Source of the DNA: Bacteroides sp.
GTDB taxonomy: Bacteria; Bacteroidota; Bacteroidia; Bacteroidales; Bacteroidaceae
Direction: 5' to 3'
Assembly: GCA_030152865.1 (NCBI GenBank)
Contig: JASLIW010000087.1
Span: forward strand, 1 to 64,000
Length of the DNA: 64,000 bases
This document shows, in pieces, positions 1 to 7,667 of the stretch. The translations under genes were made by a program, and so were the position numbers. How positions within the stretch are numbered: position 1 is the stretch's first letter; every line of letters begins with the position of its first letter. Under the pieces are notes generated by a model. The model saw only the letters and a list, made by a program, of their open reading frames with translations, was not told the DNA's origin and did no database searches.

Positions 1-46
1 ACTAGTGCGTGAGGTCGATAAATGCATTGCTTTACTAAATATATAA
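1..46 (+). CDS. C-terminal end of an unknown protein, cut by the window edge
   Basis: An open frame starting at base 2 reads LVREVDKCIALLNI and stops at 44-46, 43 bp before zapA on the same strand. Only 14 residues are present, so no domain can be assigned. Its direction and closeness suggest it is co-transcribed with zapA. In other Bacteroidales a short helical protein commonly precedes zapA (from memory, an inference here). It could be a chance frame, but the acidic/basic helical residue mix looks coding. Confidence 0.55.
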   Translation, partial: LVREVDKCIALLNI

Positions 47-89
47 AAGAAAGAATTTACTTTATTGAAGTATTAAACCTAAAGCATGT

Positions 90-431
90 ATGGACGATAA
101 TAAATTGAAAATTACTATAAATCTAGATGGTCATGACTATCGTTTAGTCATTGATAGAAGTGAAGAAGAAGATGTAAGAGCTGCAGCTAAAAGGGTCAAT
201 ACTGCCCTAAATGCAGTAGGTCAACACTTTGACAACACTGAAGTGGGGAAAAACCAATTAACAACACTTGTTGCATATCAGCTAGCTCTAGATGGCATAA
301 GAGCTGAAAAAAAAGCAGATACAAAACCATGTATTGATAAAATTAGAGAGTTAGATCAGGTCCTCACAGATCAACTATTGACCGACTATAAAGGTGATTT
401 ATCATTTTTAGACAACAAGAAAGAAGTATAA
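90..431 (+). CDS. zapA: Cell division protein ZapA
   Basis: ZapA is a small cytoplasmic protein that bundles FtsZ filaments at the division ring. The 113-residue product has the family layout: an N-terminal globular part with beta strands (KITINLDGHDYRLVID, then the helix EEEDVRAAAKRVN) followed by a long C-terminal helix likely to form the coiled-coil dimer. Length is normal for the family. It sits just upstream of the RNase Y gene, separated by 113 bp containing a hairpin. No TAnnTTTG box is visible directly upstream, so it is probably transcribed with the preceding partial gene. The alternative, another small coiled-coil protein, is less likely given the N-terminal pattern. Confidence 0.85.
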   Translation: MDDNKLKITINLDGHDYRLVIDRSEEEDVRAAAKRVNTALNAVGQHFDNTEVGKNQLTTLVAYQLALDGIRAEKKADTKPCIDKIRELDQVLTDQLLTDYKGDLSFLDNKKEV

Positions 432-467
432 GCTTTTTTGTTCTGATTGAGAGTATAAACAAAATTC

Positions 468-519
468 ACGCACTGTCATTCTCTTTACGGCTAATAAGTA
501 AAAAGAAGATACAGTGCGT
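468..519 (+). ncRNA. Long hairpin between zapA and rny (possible structured RNA or terminator)
   Basis: A perfect 9-bp inverted repeat pairs ACGCACTGT (468-476) with ACAGTGCGT (511-519). The 34-nt interior is pyrimidine-rich on the left and purine-rich on the right and can extend the stem imperfectly. No clean T-run follows, so it is not a textbook intrinsic terminator. In gammaproteobacteria the 6S RNA gene lies next to zapA, which makes a structured RNA worth testing, but the interval is only 113 nt, shorter than a normal 6S RNA. Confidence 0.35.
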
Positions 520-544
520 TATTATTTAAAATAATTATTACAAA

Positions 545-2110
545 ATGACACAAATAATAGTGGGAATAATCTGCTTTGTGCTTGGGGGAGGACTTGTATA
601 CCTTCTGGACAAGACTGCATTGAAGAAGAAAAGAGAAACTGCTCTTTTTGATGCACAATGCAAAGTGGATAACATGATTAAAGAAGCTGAAATTGAAGCT
701 GAGGTTATCAAGAAAAACAAGCTGCTAGAGGTTAAGGAGAAGTTTCTTAACAAGAAGGCAGACCTCGAAAAAGAAGTAACTATCCGCAATCAGAAAATTC
801 AGCGTATAGAGAACAAGCTCAAACAAAGAGAACTAGGTATTAAGCAGCGTAATGACAGTATCAGAAAGCAACAAGCAGAAGTTGATGCGATTAGATCTAA
901 TCTAGACAACCAGCTGCAACTGATAGAAAAGAAGCAAGAGGAACTGGATAAAATCAAATTTCAAAAAATCCAAATCCTTGAAAACTTGTCAGGACTTTCA
1001 GCGGAAGAAGCTAAAGAGCAACTGGTAGAATCATTGAAGGAAGTTGCTAAAACAGATGCTCAGTCCTATATCAATGACATCATGGACGAGGCTAAGATGA
1101 CAGCCAATCGTGAAGCCAAAAAAATTATTATTCAATCGATTCAACGAGTGGCTACGGAAACAGCTATTGAGAACTCAGTAACTGTATTCCATATAGAATC
1201 TGACGAAATTAAAGGTCGAATTATTGGCCGTGAGGGACGTAACATACGTGCTTTAGAAGCAGCTACAGGTGTAGAGATCGTGGTTGATGATACACCAGAA
1301 GCGATTGTACTTTCAGCTTTCGACCCAGTTCGTAGAGAAATAGCACGTCTTGCCCTTCACCAACTGGTATCTGATGGACGTATCCACCCTGCTCGTATTG
1401 AGGAGGTAGTATCTAAAGTGCGCAAGCAAATTGAAGAAGAGATTATCGAAACAGGTAAACGTACCACTATAGACCTTGGTATCCATGGGCTACACCCAGA
1501 GCTAATACGTATGGTTGGTAAAATGAAATACCGCTCATCTTACGGACAAAACCTACTACAACACTCTAGAGAAACAGCAAACTTGTGTGCTGTGATGGCC
1601 TCTGAACTTGGCTTAAATCCCAAGAAAGCTAAAAGAGCAGGACTACTGCATGATATAGGTAAGGTGCCTGATGAGGAGCCAGAATTACCACACGCATTAT
1701 TGGGTATGAAGCTTGCTGAGAAGTATAAAGAGAAAGCTGATATCTGCAATGCTATAGGTGCTCACCACGATGAGGTGGAAATGACAAGCTTAATCGCTCC
1801 TATTGTACAAGTATGTGATGCGATTTCAGGCTCACGCCCTGGCGCACGTCGTGAAATAGTAGAAGCTTACATCAAGCGCTTGAATGACCTAGAAAACCTT
1901 GCTTCATCTTATCCAGGTGTAACTAAAACCTATGCAATACAAGCAGGTAGAGAGTTACGAGTTATTGTTGGTGCAGATAAAATCACAGATGCTGATACTG
2001 AAAAGCTATCTGATGAAATAGCCCAAAAAATACAAGATGAAATGACCTATCCAGGCCAAGTAAAAATTACAGTTATTAGAGAAACTCGCTCTGTGAGTTT
2101 TGCTAAATAA
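545..2110 (+). CDS. rny: Ribonuclease Y
   Basis: RNase Y is a membrane-anchored endoribonuclease that starts mRNA decay. The 521-residue protein shows the full family order. There is an N-terminal membrane helix (about residues 3-21). A long charged coiled coil runs to about 200. A KH RNA-binding domain carries [13 protein letters not shown] at about residues 224-236. The HD phosphohydrolase domain has an H near 340 and LLHDIGK near 370, with a second metal site in AHHDEVE. Length matches typical RNase Y. The start at 545 places the hydrophobic segment right at the N-terminus. It follows zapA on the same strand, and cutC follows after 65 bp. Confidence 0.96.
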   Translation: MTQIIVGIICFVLGGGLVYLLDKTALKKKRETALFDAQCKVDNMIKEAEIEAEVIKKNKLLEVKEKFLNKKADLEKEVTIRNQKIQRIENKLKQRELGIKQRNDSIRKQQAEVDAIRSNLDNQLQLIEKKQEELDKIKFQKIQILENLSGLSAEEAKEQLVESLKEVAKTDAQSYINDIMDEAKMTANREAKKIIIQSIQRVATETAIENSVTVFHIESDEIKGRIIGREGRNIRALEAATGVEIVVDDTPEAIVLSAFDPVRREIARLALHQLVSDGRIHPARIEEVVSKVRKQIEEEIIETGKRTTIDLGIHGLHPELIRMVGKMKYRSSYGQNLLQHSRETANLCAVMASELGLNPKKAKRAGLLHDIGKVPDEEPELPHALLGMKLAEKYKEKADICNAIGAHHDEVEMTSLIAPIVQVCDAISGSRPGARREIVEAYIKRLNDLENLASSYPGVTKTYAIQAGRELRVIVGADKITDADTEKLSDEIAQKIQDEMTYPGQVKITVIRETRSVSFAK

Positions 2111-2175
2111 GAAGAATACTTCATATATTGGGGAGGACGGTAGGTATCTATCGTCCTCTCTTAATTTATACACCT

Positions 2176-2925
2176 ATGAAAGACTATCAATTTGAAATCT
2201 GTGCCAACTCTGTAGAGAGTTGTTTGGCAGCCCAAGAAGGGGGTGCTCATCGTGTAGAACTTTGTGCTGCTATACCTGAGGGTGGAACTACCCCCTCTTA
2301 TGGTGAAATAGCTATGGCTAGAAAACTCTTAGATATAAAACTCCATGTTATTATTCGCCCTAGAGGAGGAGATTTTTTATATACTCCCCTAGAAATAGAA
2401 ACGATGCTTGAAGACATACAGCTTTGTAAACAGTTACAAGTAGATGGCGTGGTTTTTGGGTGTCTGCAAGCTGATGGACATTTAGATGTGCAAGCCATGC
2501 AAAAACTTATGGATGCCTCAAAAGGATTGTCTGTTACCTGTCACAGAGCTTTTGATGCCTGTAAGGATCCATATCGAGCCTTGGAGGAGCTTATAAAGCT
2601 AGGCTGTGATAGAATACTTAGTTCAGGCCAAGCAGAGCGTGCAGAATTGGGCATTCCCTTGTTGCGTGAACTGGAGTGTAGAAACCAGGGACGAATTAAA
2701 CTTTTAGTTGGCTGTGGTGTTAATGAATCAAACATTAATAAGATAGCAAAAGAAACGGGTCTTAAGGAGTTTCATTTTTCAGCTCGTGAAAACAAGGAGA
2801 GTTTGATGACCTTCCGCCGTAAGCGAATTCCTATGGGAAACTCTGAAAATATAGATGAGTTTAACAGAGCAGTAACTACTGTAAGACGTGTCCGTAACAC
2901 CATAGCCCAATTACAAAAGTGCTGA
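2176..2925 (+). CDS. cutC: CutC family protein (copper homeostasis)
   Basis: The 249-residue product matches the CutC family: it begins FEICANSVESCLAAQEGGAHRVELC and continues with VIIRPRGGDF and VTCHRAFD, the hallmark TIM-barrel motifs. CutC is linked to copper handling in E. coli and mammals, though its chemistry is unresolved. The start is placed at the ATG at 2176. An in-frame start at 2128 would add 16 residues that do not resemble the family. It lies between rny and a secreted protein gene, 24 bp before the latter, so transcription with both neighbours is plausible. Confidence 0.92.
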   Translation: MKDYQFEICANSVESCLAAQEGGAHRVELCAAIPEGGTTPSYGEIAMARKLLDIKLHVIIRPRGGDFLYTPLEIETMLEDIQLCKQLQVDGVVFGCLQADGHLDVQAMQKLMDASKGLSVTCHRAFDACKDPYRALEELIKLGCDRILSSGQAERAELGIPLLRELECRNQGRIKLLVGCGVNESNINKIAKETGLKEFHFSARENKESLMTFRRKRIPMGNSENIDEFNRAVTTVRRVRNTIAQLQKC

Positions 2926-2949
2926 TTTTATAAACACAATACACCAACT

Positions 2950-5853
2950 ATGATTAAAAGATTTTTGTTCTTGTCCTTAGCTCTTACTTTGTCTTCGCTC
3001 TCATTTGCCCAATCCCTTGAGCAAGACCTACAAAAAAGCCTAAGTCACTTTTTTCACAACTACAAGAGTACCAATGTTGATATAGGAAGAAGTAAGTTAG
3101 AAAAGTTCCACTTAGACAAACAGAGCAAAACTCTTACTGTTTATGCGGATGAGCGCTTTGCTTTCCAGCCTTTTCGAGAACAAAATACACAAGCTATATA
3201 TCGACACGTCAAACAAATTATCCCCCACTCCATTCGAGACTATTCTATAACTATTCTTGCAGGAGGTAGAAAAATTGAAGACCTAATTCCTAACTACTAC
3301 CGCTCATCACAACTAGATTATAAGCGTATTCATCGGCCCTTTGATACCAAGCAAGTTCCTTGGGTGACTAATATGTCAAGACCCTACTATGCTTCTAGAG
3401 GCCTCGAAGGTAGACATATTGCTGTCTGGCAAAGTCATGGCTACTACTTTATAAATAATAAGAACAAATGGGGTTGGCAACGCCCTCATTTATTCTGTAC
3501 CACAGAAGATCAATTTACCCAGTCTTTTGTTCTTCCCTTCTTAATTCCAATGTTGGAAAATGCTGGAGCCATTGTGTTTACACCTCGAGAAAGAGATATT
3601 CAAAGGCAGGAAGTAATCGTTGATAATGACATTAAAACAAACTCTTTGTACATAGAAGAGAGTAAACGCAATCAAAAGTGGGAACGTTACGATGGAGCAG
3701 GCTTTGCGGCAAGTAAAGCTTTTTACTTGGATGGAGAAAATCCTTTCTTAAGAGGTACAAGTAGAGTTGTGCAAACTAAGAAATCAAAAGCAAAGGCTTT
3801 TGCTCAATGGGTGCCTACGATACCAGAGGATGGCAGATATGCTGTGTATGTAAGCTATCAATCGACTCCTCAAAGCGTTTCTGATGCACAATATCTGGTG
3901 TTTCACAAAGGAGGAATTACAGAATTTTCTGTCAATCAAAAAATAGGAGGCGGAACCTGGGTTTATTTGGGCACTTTCAACTTTTCTAAAGGAAACAGTC
4001 CATTAGGAATGGTAGTGCTCACCAATCAAAGTAAAGAAGAAGGTGTAGTATCGGCTGATGCTGTCCGTTTTGGAGGAGGTATGGGTAATATTATGCGTGG
4101 AGGGAGCCCCAGTGGACTTCCTAGATACTTGGAGGGGGCCCGATATGCTGCTCAGTGGTATGGCATGCCTTATGAGGTGTATAGTGGCAAAAAAGGAACA
4201 AATGATTATATAGATGACATCAATGTCAGAAGTAATGTCATTAATTACTTATCAGGTGGTTCGTTTTTCAACCCCAAACAAGCAGGGCTAGGTGTTCCTC
4301 TTGAGCTAAACCTTGCACTACATAGTGATGCAGGCTATCGCAGAAATGATAAAATTTTTGGTACCCTAGGTATTTATACCACACAAGCCAATGCAAATCC
4401 CCTCGGCACTAATATGGATAGACTCTCTGCCCGTGATTTTACAGATCTAGTCTTAACACAGCTTGAAAAAGATATTCAATCTAACTTTGATATACAGTGG
4501 ACGCGCAGAAGTATGTGGGATAAAAATTACAGTGAAACCAGACTCCCCAATATTCCTTCTATTATAGTGGAGTTACTATCCCATCAAAACTTTGCAGATA
4601 TGCGTATGGGGCATGATCCACACTTTAAATTTGTGGTGTCACGCTCGATATATAAAGCCATACTAAAATACCTGAGTGATCAGCAAAAGAAAAACTATGT
4701 GGTACAACCCCTACCTGTTCGCAACTTTTCGGCAATACTAAGTGGAAAGAATAAGGTAAAGCTTCAGTGGACCCCTACCGAAGACCCATTTGAGCCAAGT
4801 GCTCAAGCCAATAGCTACATTGTATATACCCGGATAGGAAATGATGGGTTTGATAATGGTGTGCTAGTAAGAAATAACGAATACCAAATGACTATCGAAC
4901 CTGGACTGATCTATTCCTTTAAGGTTGCAGCACTCAATAAAGGTGGAGAGAGCTTTCCTTCAGAAACACTGGTCGCCTACAAAGCACCAAAAGAAAGAGC
5001 TGAAGCTTTAATTGTCAATGGCTTCAATAGACTTAGTGGGCCCAAGCCTATAGATACAGACATAGAAGCAGGCTTTGACCTCCACGCAGATCCTGGAGTA
5101 CCTTATATCTATGATATTTCGCTGGCTGGAAATCAGGAGTACTTTCGCAGAACGGGTGCGGGTAAGGAAGGCAAGCAGGGCTTGGGTTATAGTACAGATG
5201 AGCTGGAGGGATTTACACTAGCAGGTAACACCTTTGATTATCCTTATATACATGGCAAAGCGATACAAGCGACTCCAGGTGTTAGCTTTTCATCAGCTAG
5301 TAAAGCTGCTGTTGAGTCTGGTCGTGTAGTTTTGGCCAACTACTCACTAGTCGATCTAATATTAGGCTTAGAAAAGGAAGATGATTTTAATCCTCATAGT
5401 AACGTACACTACAAAACTTTTAGCCCAAGACTTCAAGAGAAGATTACGGATTACTGCAATTGGGGTGGGAGAATTTTGATTAGTGGCTCTTATTTAGGAA
5501 GTGATATGAGTAGGTTGACTACTGACAAACACTTTACAGAGCATGTTCTTAAATACAGCTTAGCCTATTCTATTTTCAACAAGGATATTCAAACGATTAG
5601 TGGCTTAGGCCCATCTTTTACAATCCCTCGAGTAGTCAATGAACAAACCTATGCTGTCACTCATCCAGAAGTACTGAATGCAGAAGGCGAAGGTTTTCCT
5701 GTTCTTGTTTATCCAGAACTCAAGCACGCAGCAGCTATAGCTTTTGATGGATCTTATAAAACGTTTGTCATGGGCTTTCCATTTGAGAGTATCAACTCTC
5801 AACAAAGTAGAGCTCAGCTTATGGCTTCTGTTTTAAATTTCTTCCTCAATTAG
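2950..5853 (+). CDS. Secreted xanthan lyase/amidase-like multidomain protein
   Basis: A 967-residue exported protein with a clear signal peptide (MIKRFLFLSLALTLSSLSFAQ). A golvesin-C-like beta domain covers about residues 230-380 (WVPTIPEDGRYAVYVSY... VYLGTFNFSKG). It is inserted in a region recalling N-acetylmuramoyl-L-alanine amidases, with LNLALHSDAG near 455 and IIVELLSHQNFADMR near 540. A fibronectin type III domain (about 591-680) and a C-terminal domain of unknown role follow. Bacteroidota homologues are often annotated xanthan lyase, a label I doubt; peptidoglycan or cell-surface work seems likelier from the HSDAG and E motifs. It ends 58 bp before the next gene. A late Por-type sorting domain is not evident. 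Confidence 0.7.
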   Translation: MIKRFLFLSLALTLSSLSFAQSLEQDLQKSLSHFFHNYKSTNVDIGRSKLEKFHLDKQSKTLTVYADERFAFQPFREQNTQAIYRHVKQIIPHSIRDYSITILAGGRKIEDLIPNYYRSSQLDYKRIHRPFDTKQVPWVTNMSRPYYASRGLEGRHIAVWQSHGYYFINNKNKWGWQRPHLFCTTEDQFTQSFVLPFLIPMLENAGAIVFTPRERDIQRQEVIVDNDIKTNSLYIEESKRNQKWERYDGAGFAASKAFYLDGENPFLRGTSRVVQTKKSKAKAFAQWVPTIPEDGRYAVYVSYQSTPQSVSDAQYLVFHKGGITEFSVNQKIGGGTWVYLGTFNFSKGNSPLGMVVLTNQSKEEGVVSADAVRFGGGMGNIMRGGSPSGLPRYLEGARYAAQWYGMPYEVYSGKKGTNDYIDDINVRSNVINYLSGGSFFNPKQAGLGVPLELNLALHSDAGYRRNDKIFGTLGIYTTQANANPLGTNMDRLSARDFTDLVLTQLEKDIQSNFDIQWTRRSMWDKNYSETRLPNIPSIIVELLSHQNFADMRMGHDPHFKFVVSRSIYKAILKYLSDQQKKNYVVQPLPVRNFSAILSGKNKVKLQWTPTEDPFEPSAQANSYIVYTRIGNDGFDNGVLVRNNEYQMTIEPGLIYSFKVAALNKGGESFPSETLVAYKAPKERAEALIVNGFNRLSGPKPIDTDIEAGFDLHADPGVPYIYDISLAGNQEYFRRTGAGKEGKQGLGYSTDELEGFTLAGNTFDYPYIHGKAIQATPGVSFSSASKAAVESGRVVLANYSLVDLILGLEKEDDFNPHSNVHYKTFSPRLQEKITDYCNWGGRILISGSYLGSDMSRLTTDKHFTEHVLKYSLAYSIFNKDIQTISGLGPSFTIPRVVNEQTYAVTHPEVLNAEGEGFPVLVYPELKHAAAIAFDGSYKTFVMGFPFESINSQQSRAQLMASVLNFFLN

Positions 5854-5877
5854 TAAATAAGAAGTCGTTATTTCTCT

Positions 5878-5885
5878 TATCTTTG
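5878..5885 (+). promoter_or_regulatory. -7 box of a Bacteroidota promoter for the three-gene unknown cluster
   Basis: TATCTTTG matches TAnnTTTG and lies 26 bp before the ATG at 5912, giving a leader of about 20 nt. No good -33 TTG is visible 19-21 bp upstream, so only the -7 element is supported. Confidence 0.55.
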
Positions 5886-5911
5886 TTAGTATTAATCCTT
5901 AAAACTAAAAA

Positions 5912-6235
5912 ATGTATACTATACAAGCAAACAGCAGAAACACTCGTTTCATAGAGGTATCAGAGAAGCACTTAGAAACGATAAGACAGTATAAGCTTTT
6001 TAATCAATTACCTAATAGTCATGGATTAATAAGCGAGGAAATTCTTGAGAAACTAAGACTAACAGTTCGCTCTCTTATTGCTTCACAAGAAGAAAACAGT
6101 AAAGATCTCTTAGATTTGTGTATAGATGTAATCTACCATAAGGACATGAAAGCTTTTGGACTAAATCAGCTTTATGAGCTTTACACACAAAAGTATAGAA
6201 GTAATCAAGAAGTTAAAGACTCAGATGAGGAATGA
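5912..6235 (+). CDS. Hypothetical protein, first gene of a three-gene cluster
   Basis: I do not recognise this 107-residue protein. It has no signal peptide or membrane segment. It starts with a short mixed segment (MYTIQANSRNTRFIEVSEKH), continues as predicted helices, and ends in an acidic tail (NQEVKDSDEE). A TATCTTTG box just upstream supports the start. Its stop overlaps the start of the next gene by 4 bases (ATGA), which implies translational coupling. It is coding because the frame is intact and the codon use resembles its neighbours. A small cytosolic protein-interaction partner is the most I would infer. Confidence 0.7.
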   Translation: MYTIQANSRNTRFIEVSEKHLETIRQYKLFNQLPNSHGLISEEILEKLRLTVRSLIASQEENSKDLLDLCIDVIYHKDMKAFGLNQLYELYTQKYRSNQEVKDSDEE

Positions 6236-6444
6236 AAACAGTAGATACACGCAAGGAGACTAGATACAGTCCCTTGATTAGTGCTTTAGAAGCGATACTT
6301 TTATCCGAAAAGGGTACAAACCTGGAGTTAATTCTGGAAAAGACTGATGTACTTAAAGAAATTAAAGCTTATTTAATAGCCAAAAATATTGGATTTCGTG
6401 AAATCTACGATGAAAGTTGTATAACATTACAGTTTAAAATTTAA
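6232..6444 (+). CDS. Hypothetical protein, second gene of the cluster
   Basis: A 70-residue product of unknown function. It looks soluble and mostly helical (ALEAILLSEKGTNLELILEKTDVLKEIKAYLIAKNIGF), ending in a likely beta strand (CITLQFKI). It overlaps the preceding gene by ATGA, and the next gene starts one base after its stop, so the three are almost certainly one operon with coupled translation. It is too short for confident family assignment. Confidence 0.65.
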   Translation: MKTVDTRKETRYSPLISALEAILLSEKGTNLELILEKTDVLKEIKAYLIAKNIGFREIYDESCITLQFKI

Positions 6445-6445
6445 G

Positions 6446-6787
6446 ATGAGCCAAGCATTAAAAACAATATCTGCATTTACAAAAGAAGTAAAAGAGTCAA
6501 TTATTAAAACGTATGGTAGCCTAGACAAATTTTATGCTACTGTTTACTTAATCGCCAAAAACGAGCATTATGCTCAAATGAGCACCATACCAGCTGCTCA
6601 ACAACGGTTAAAGACAATACAGGCTTATCAAGGAATTATACGCTTTAAGTTGGACGAGCTAGGGGTCAGTGGAAAAGAGCTGATGGATGATATTGCCAGT
6701 GATTACCTGGAGGATTTTGTTGCTTTTAAGGAGAAGGATTTCGGAATGACTAATGAGGAATTTCTAGCAATCATAAAGCGTCTCTAA
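6446..6787 (+). CDS. Hypothetical helical protein, third gene of the cluster
   Basis: A 113-residue protein I cannot assign. It appears all-helical and soluble (ISAFTKEVKESIIKTYGSLDKFYATVYLIAKNE... LKTIQAYQGIIRFKLDELG) with no export signal. It begins one base after the stop of the preceding gene. Its stop is only 4 bp from the stop of the convergent Crp/Fnr-type gene. The tight three-gene arrangement suggests the products work together. Confidence 0.7.
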   Translation: MSQALKTISAFTKEVKESIIKTYGSLDKFYATVYLIAKNEHYAQMSTIPAAQQRLKTIQAYQGIIRFKLDELGVSGKELMDDIASDYLEDFVAFKEKDFGMTNEEFLAIIKRL

Positions 6788-6791
6788 GCGG

Positions 6792-7493
6792 CTAGCCTAT
6801 CTGACTGATTTTGGTGAGCTTTTCTTCATCTATAATCTTGATTTTACGTCCGTCAATAGCAATAATCCGTTCTGAAGCAAAATTAGACAAGGTGCGAATG
6901 GCATTTGATGTTGTCATGTTGGAAAGATTCGCCAAGTCTTCTCTAGATAAATAAATGCTTAAGGTAAAGCCATCTTCTTCTAGGCCATAGCTTTCCTTAA
7001 GAAAAAGCAATGACTCAGCTAGACGTCCTCGAATATGCTTTTGAGTTAGATTAACAGTTCTTTCATCGGCAATTCCTAAATCAATAGAGAGCTCTTTGAT
7101 AAAGAACATGGCTAGCTCGCAGTTTTCAGAAACGACTTGGGTTAGAATATCCATGGGAATAAAGCAAATACTAGTAGGTTCGAAAGCCGCTGCTGCCGTG
7201 ATGTAATTTTCATTGGCAAAATAGGCTCTATAACCAAAATATTGAACGGGTTTTATCATGCGGATAATCTGGCTCCGCCCTCCTACACCATCCTTGTAGA
7301 TTTTTACTTTGCCACGTAATAAACACATCAAGTACTTAGGTGTATCACCCTCCATGTAAATTACTTCATTCTTTTTATAACTCTTAATGGTATAATTGCT
7401 TAATAGAAGCTCACGCTGTTTTTCATTCAGCGGCACCCACATGTCAGCTAAGTAGTTAGCTAATTCTTTTGCTGTCAAACTTTTTTTCCCCAT
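6792..7493 (-). CDS. Crp/Fnr family transcriptional regulator
   Basis: The 233-residue product has an N-terminal cyclic-nucleotide-binding-like beta barrel (about residues 25-140, YMEGDTPKYLMCLLRGKVKIYKDG). A dimer helix follows, then a C-terminal winged HTH with the recognition region LSREDLANLSNMTTSNAIRTLSNF. It lacks the N-terminal cysteine cluster of true FNR, so the signal is unknown. The start is the ATG at 7493; a longer frame from 7526 adds an unlikely N-terminus and would overlap the -7 box TATATTTG (minus strand, 7524-7531). It is transcribed alone and converges with the unknown three-gene cluster. Confidence 0.88.
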   Translation of the reverse strand: MGKKSLTAKELANYLADMWVPLNEKQRELLLSNYTIKSYKKNEVIYMEGDTPKYLMCLLRGKVKIYKDGVGGRSQIIRMIKPVQYFGYRAYFANENYITAAAAFEPTSICFIPMDILTQVVSENCELAMFFIKELSIDLGIADERTVNLTQKHIRGRLAESLLFLKESYGLEEDGFTLSIYLSREDLANLSNMTTSNAIRTLSNFASERIIAIDGRKIKIIDEEKLTKISQIG

Positions 7494-7653
7494 AGATATA
7501 CTATTAAGATATGTTATAAAGCACAAATATAAAAAGAAAAAGCTAATTAGGACTATCGAAATCAGAATAATCAGAGGGTGTAAGTAAAAAGGTGAATTGA
7601 TTTATAAGCGTATTATAAGTGGAGGTTTACAGCTAGGTGTTTCAATAATTAAT

Positions 7654-7661
7654 TATATTTG
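7654..7661 (+). promoter_or_regulatory. -7 box almost touching the DUF5686 gene start
   Basis: TATATTTG ends 6 bp before the ATG at 7668. With the usual spacing to the transcription start, the mRNA would begin at or next to the ATG, a possible leaderless transcript. Confidence 0.5.
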
Positions 7662-7667
7662 TTCTTA

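Noticed and set aside
7659..7667. TTG as the start of the DUF5686 gene
   Set aside because: The TTG is the end of the -7 box, so it would not be transcribed. The ATG at 7668 gives a proper signal peptide.
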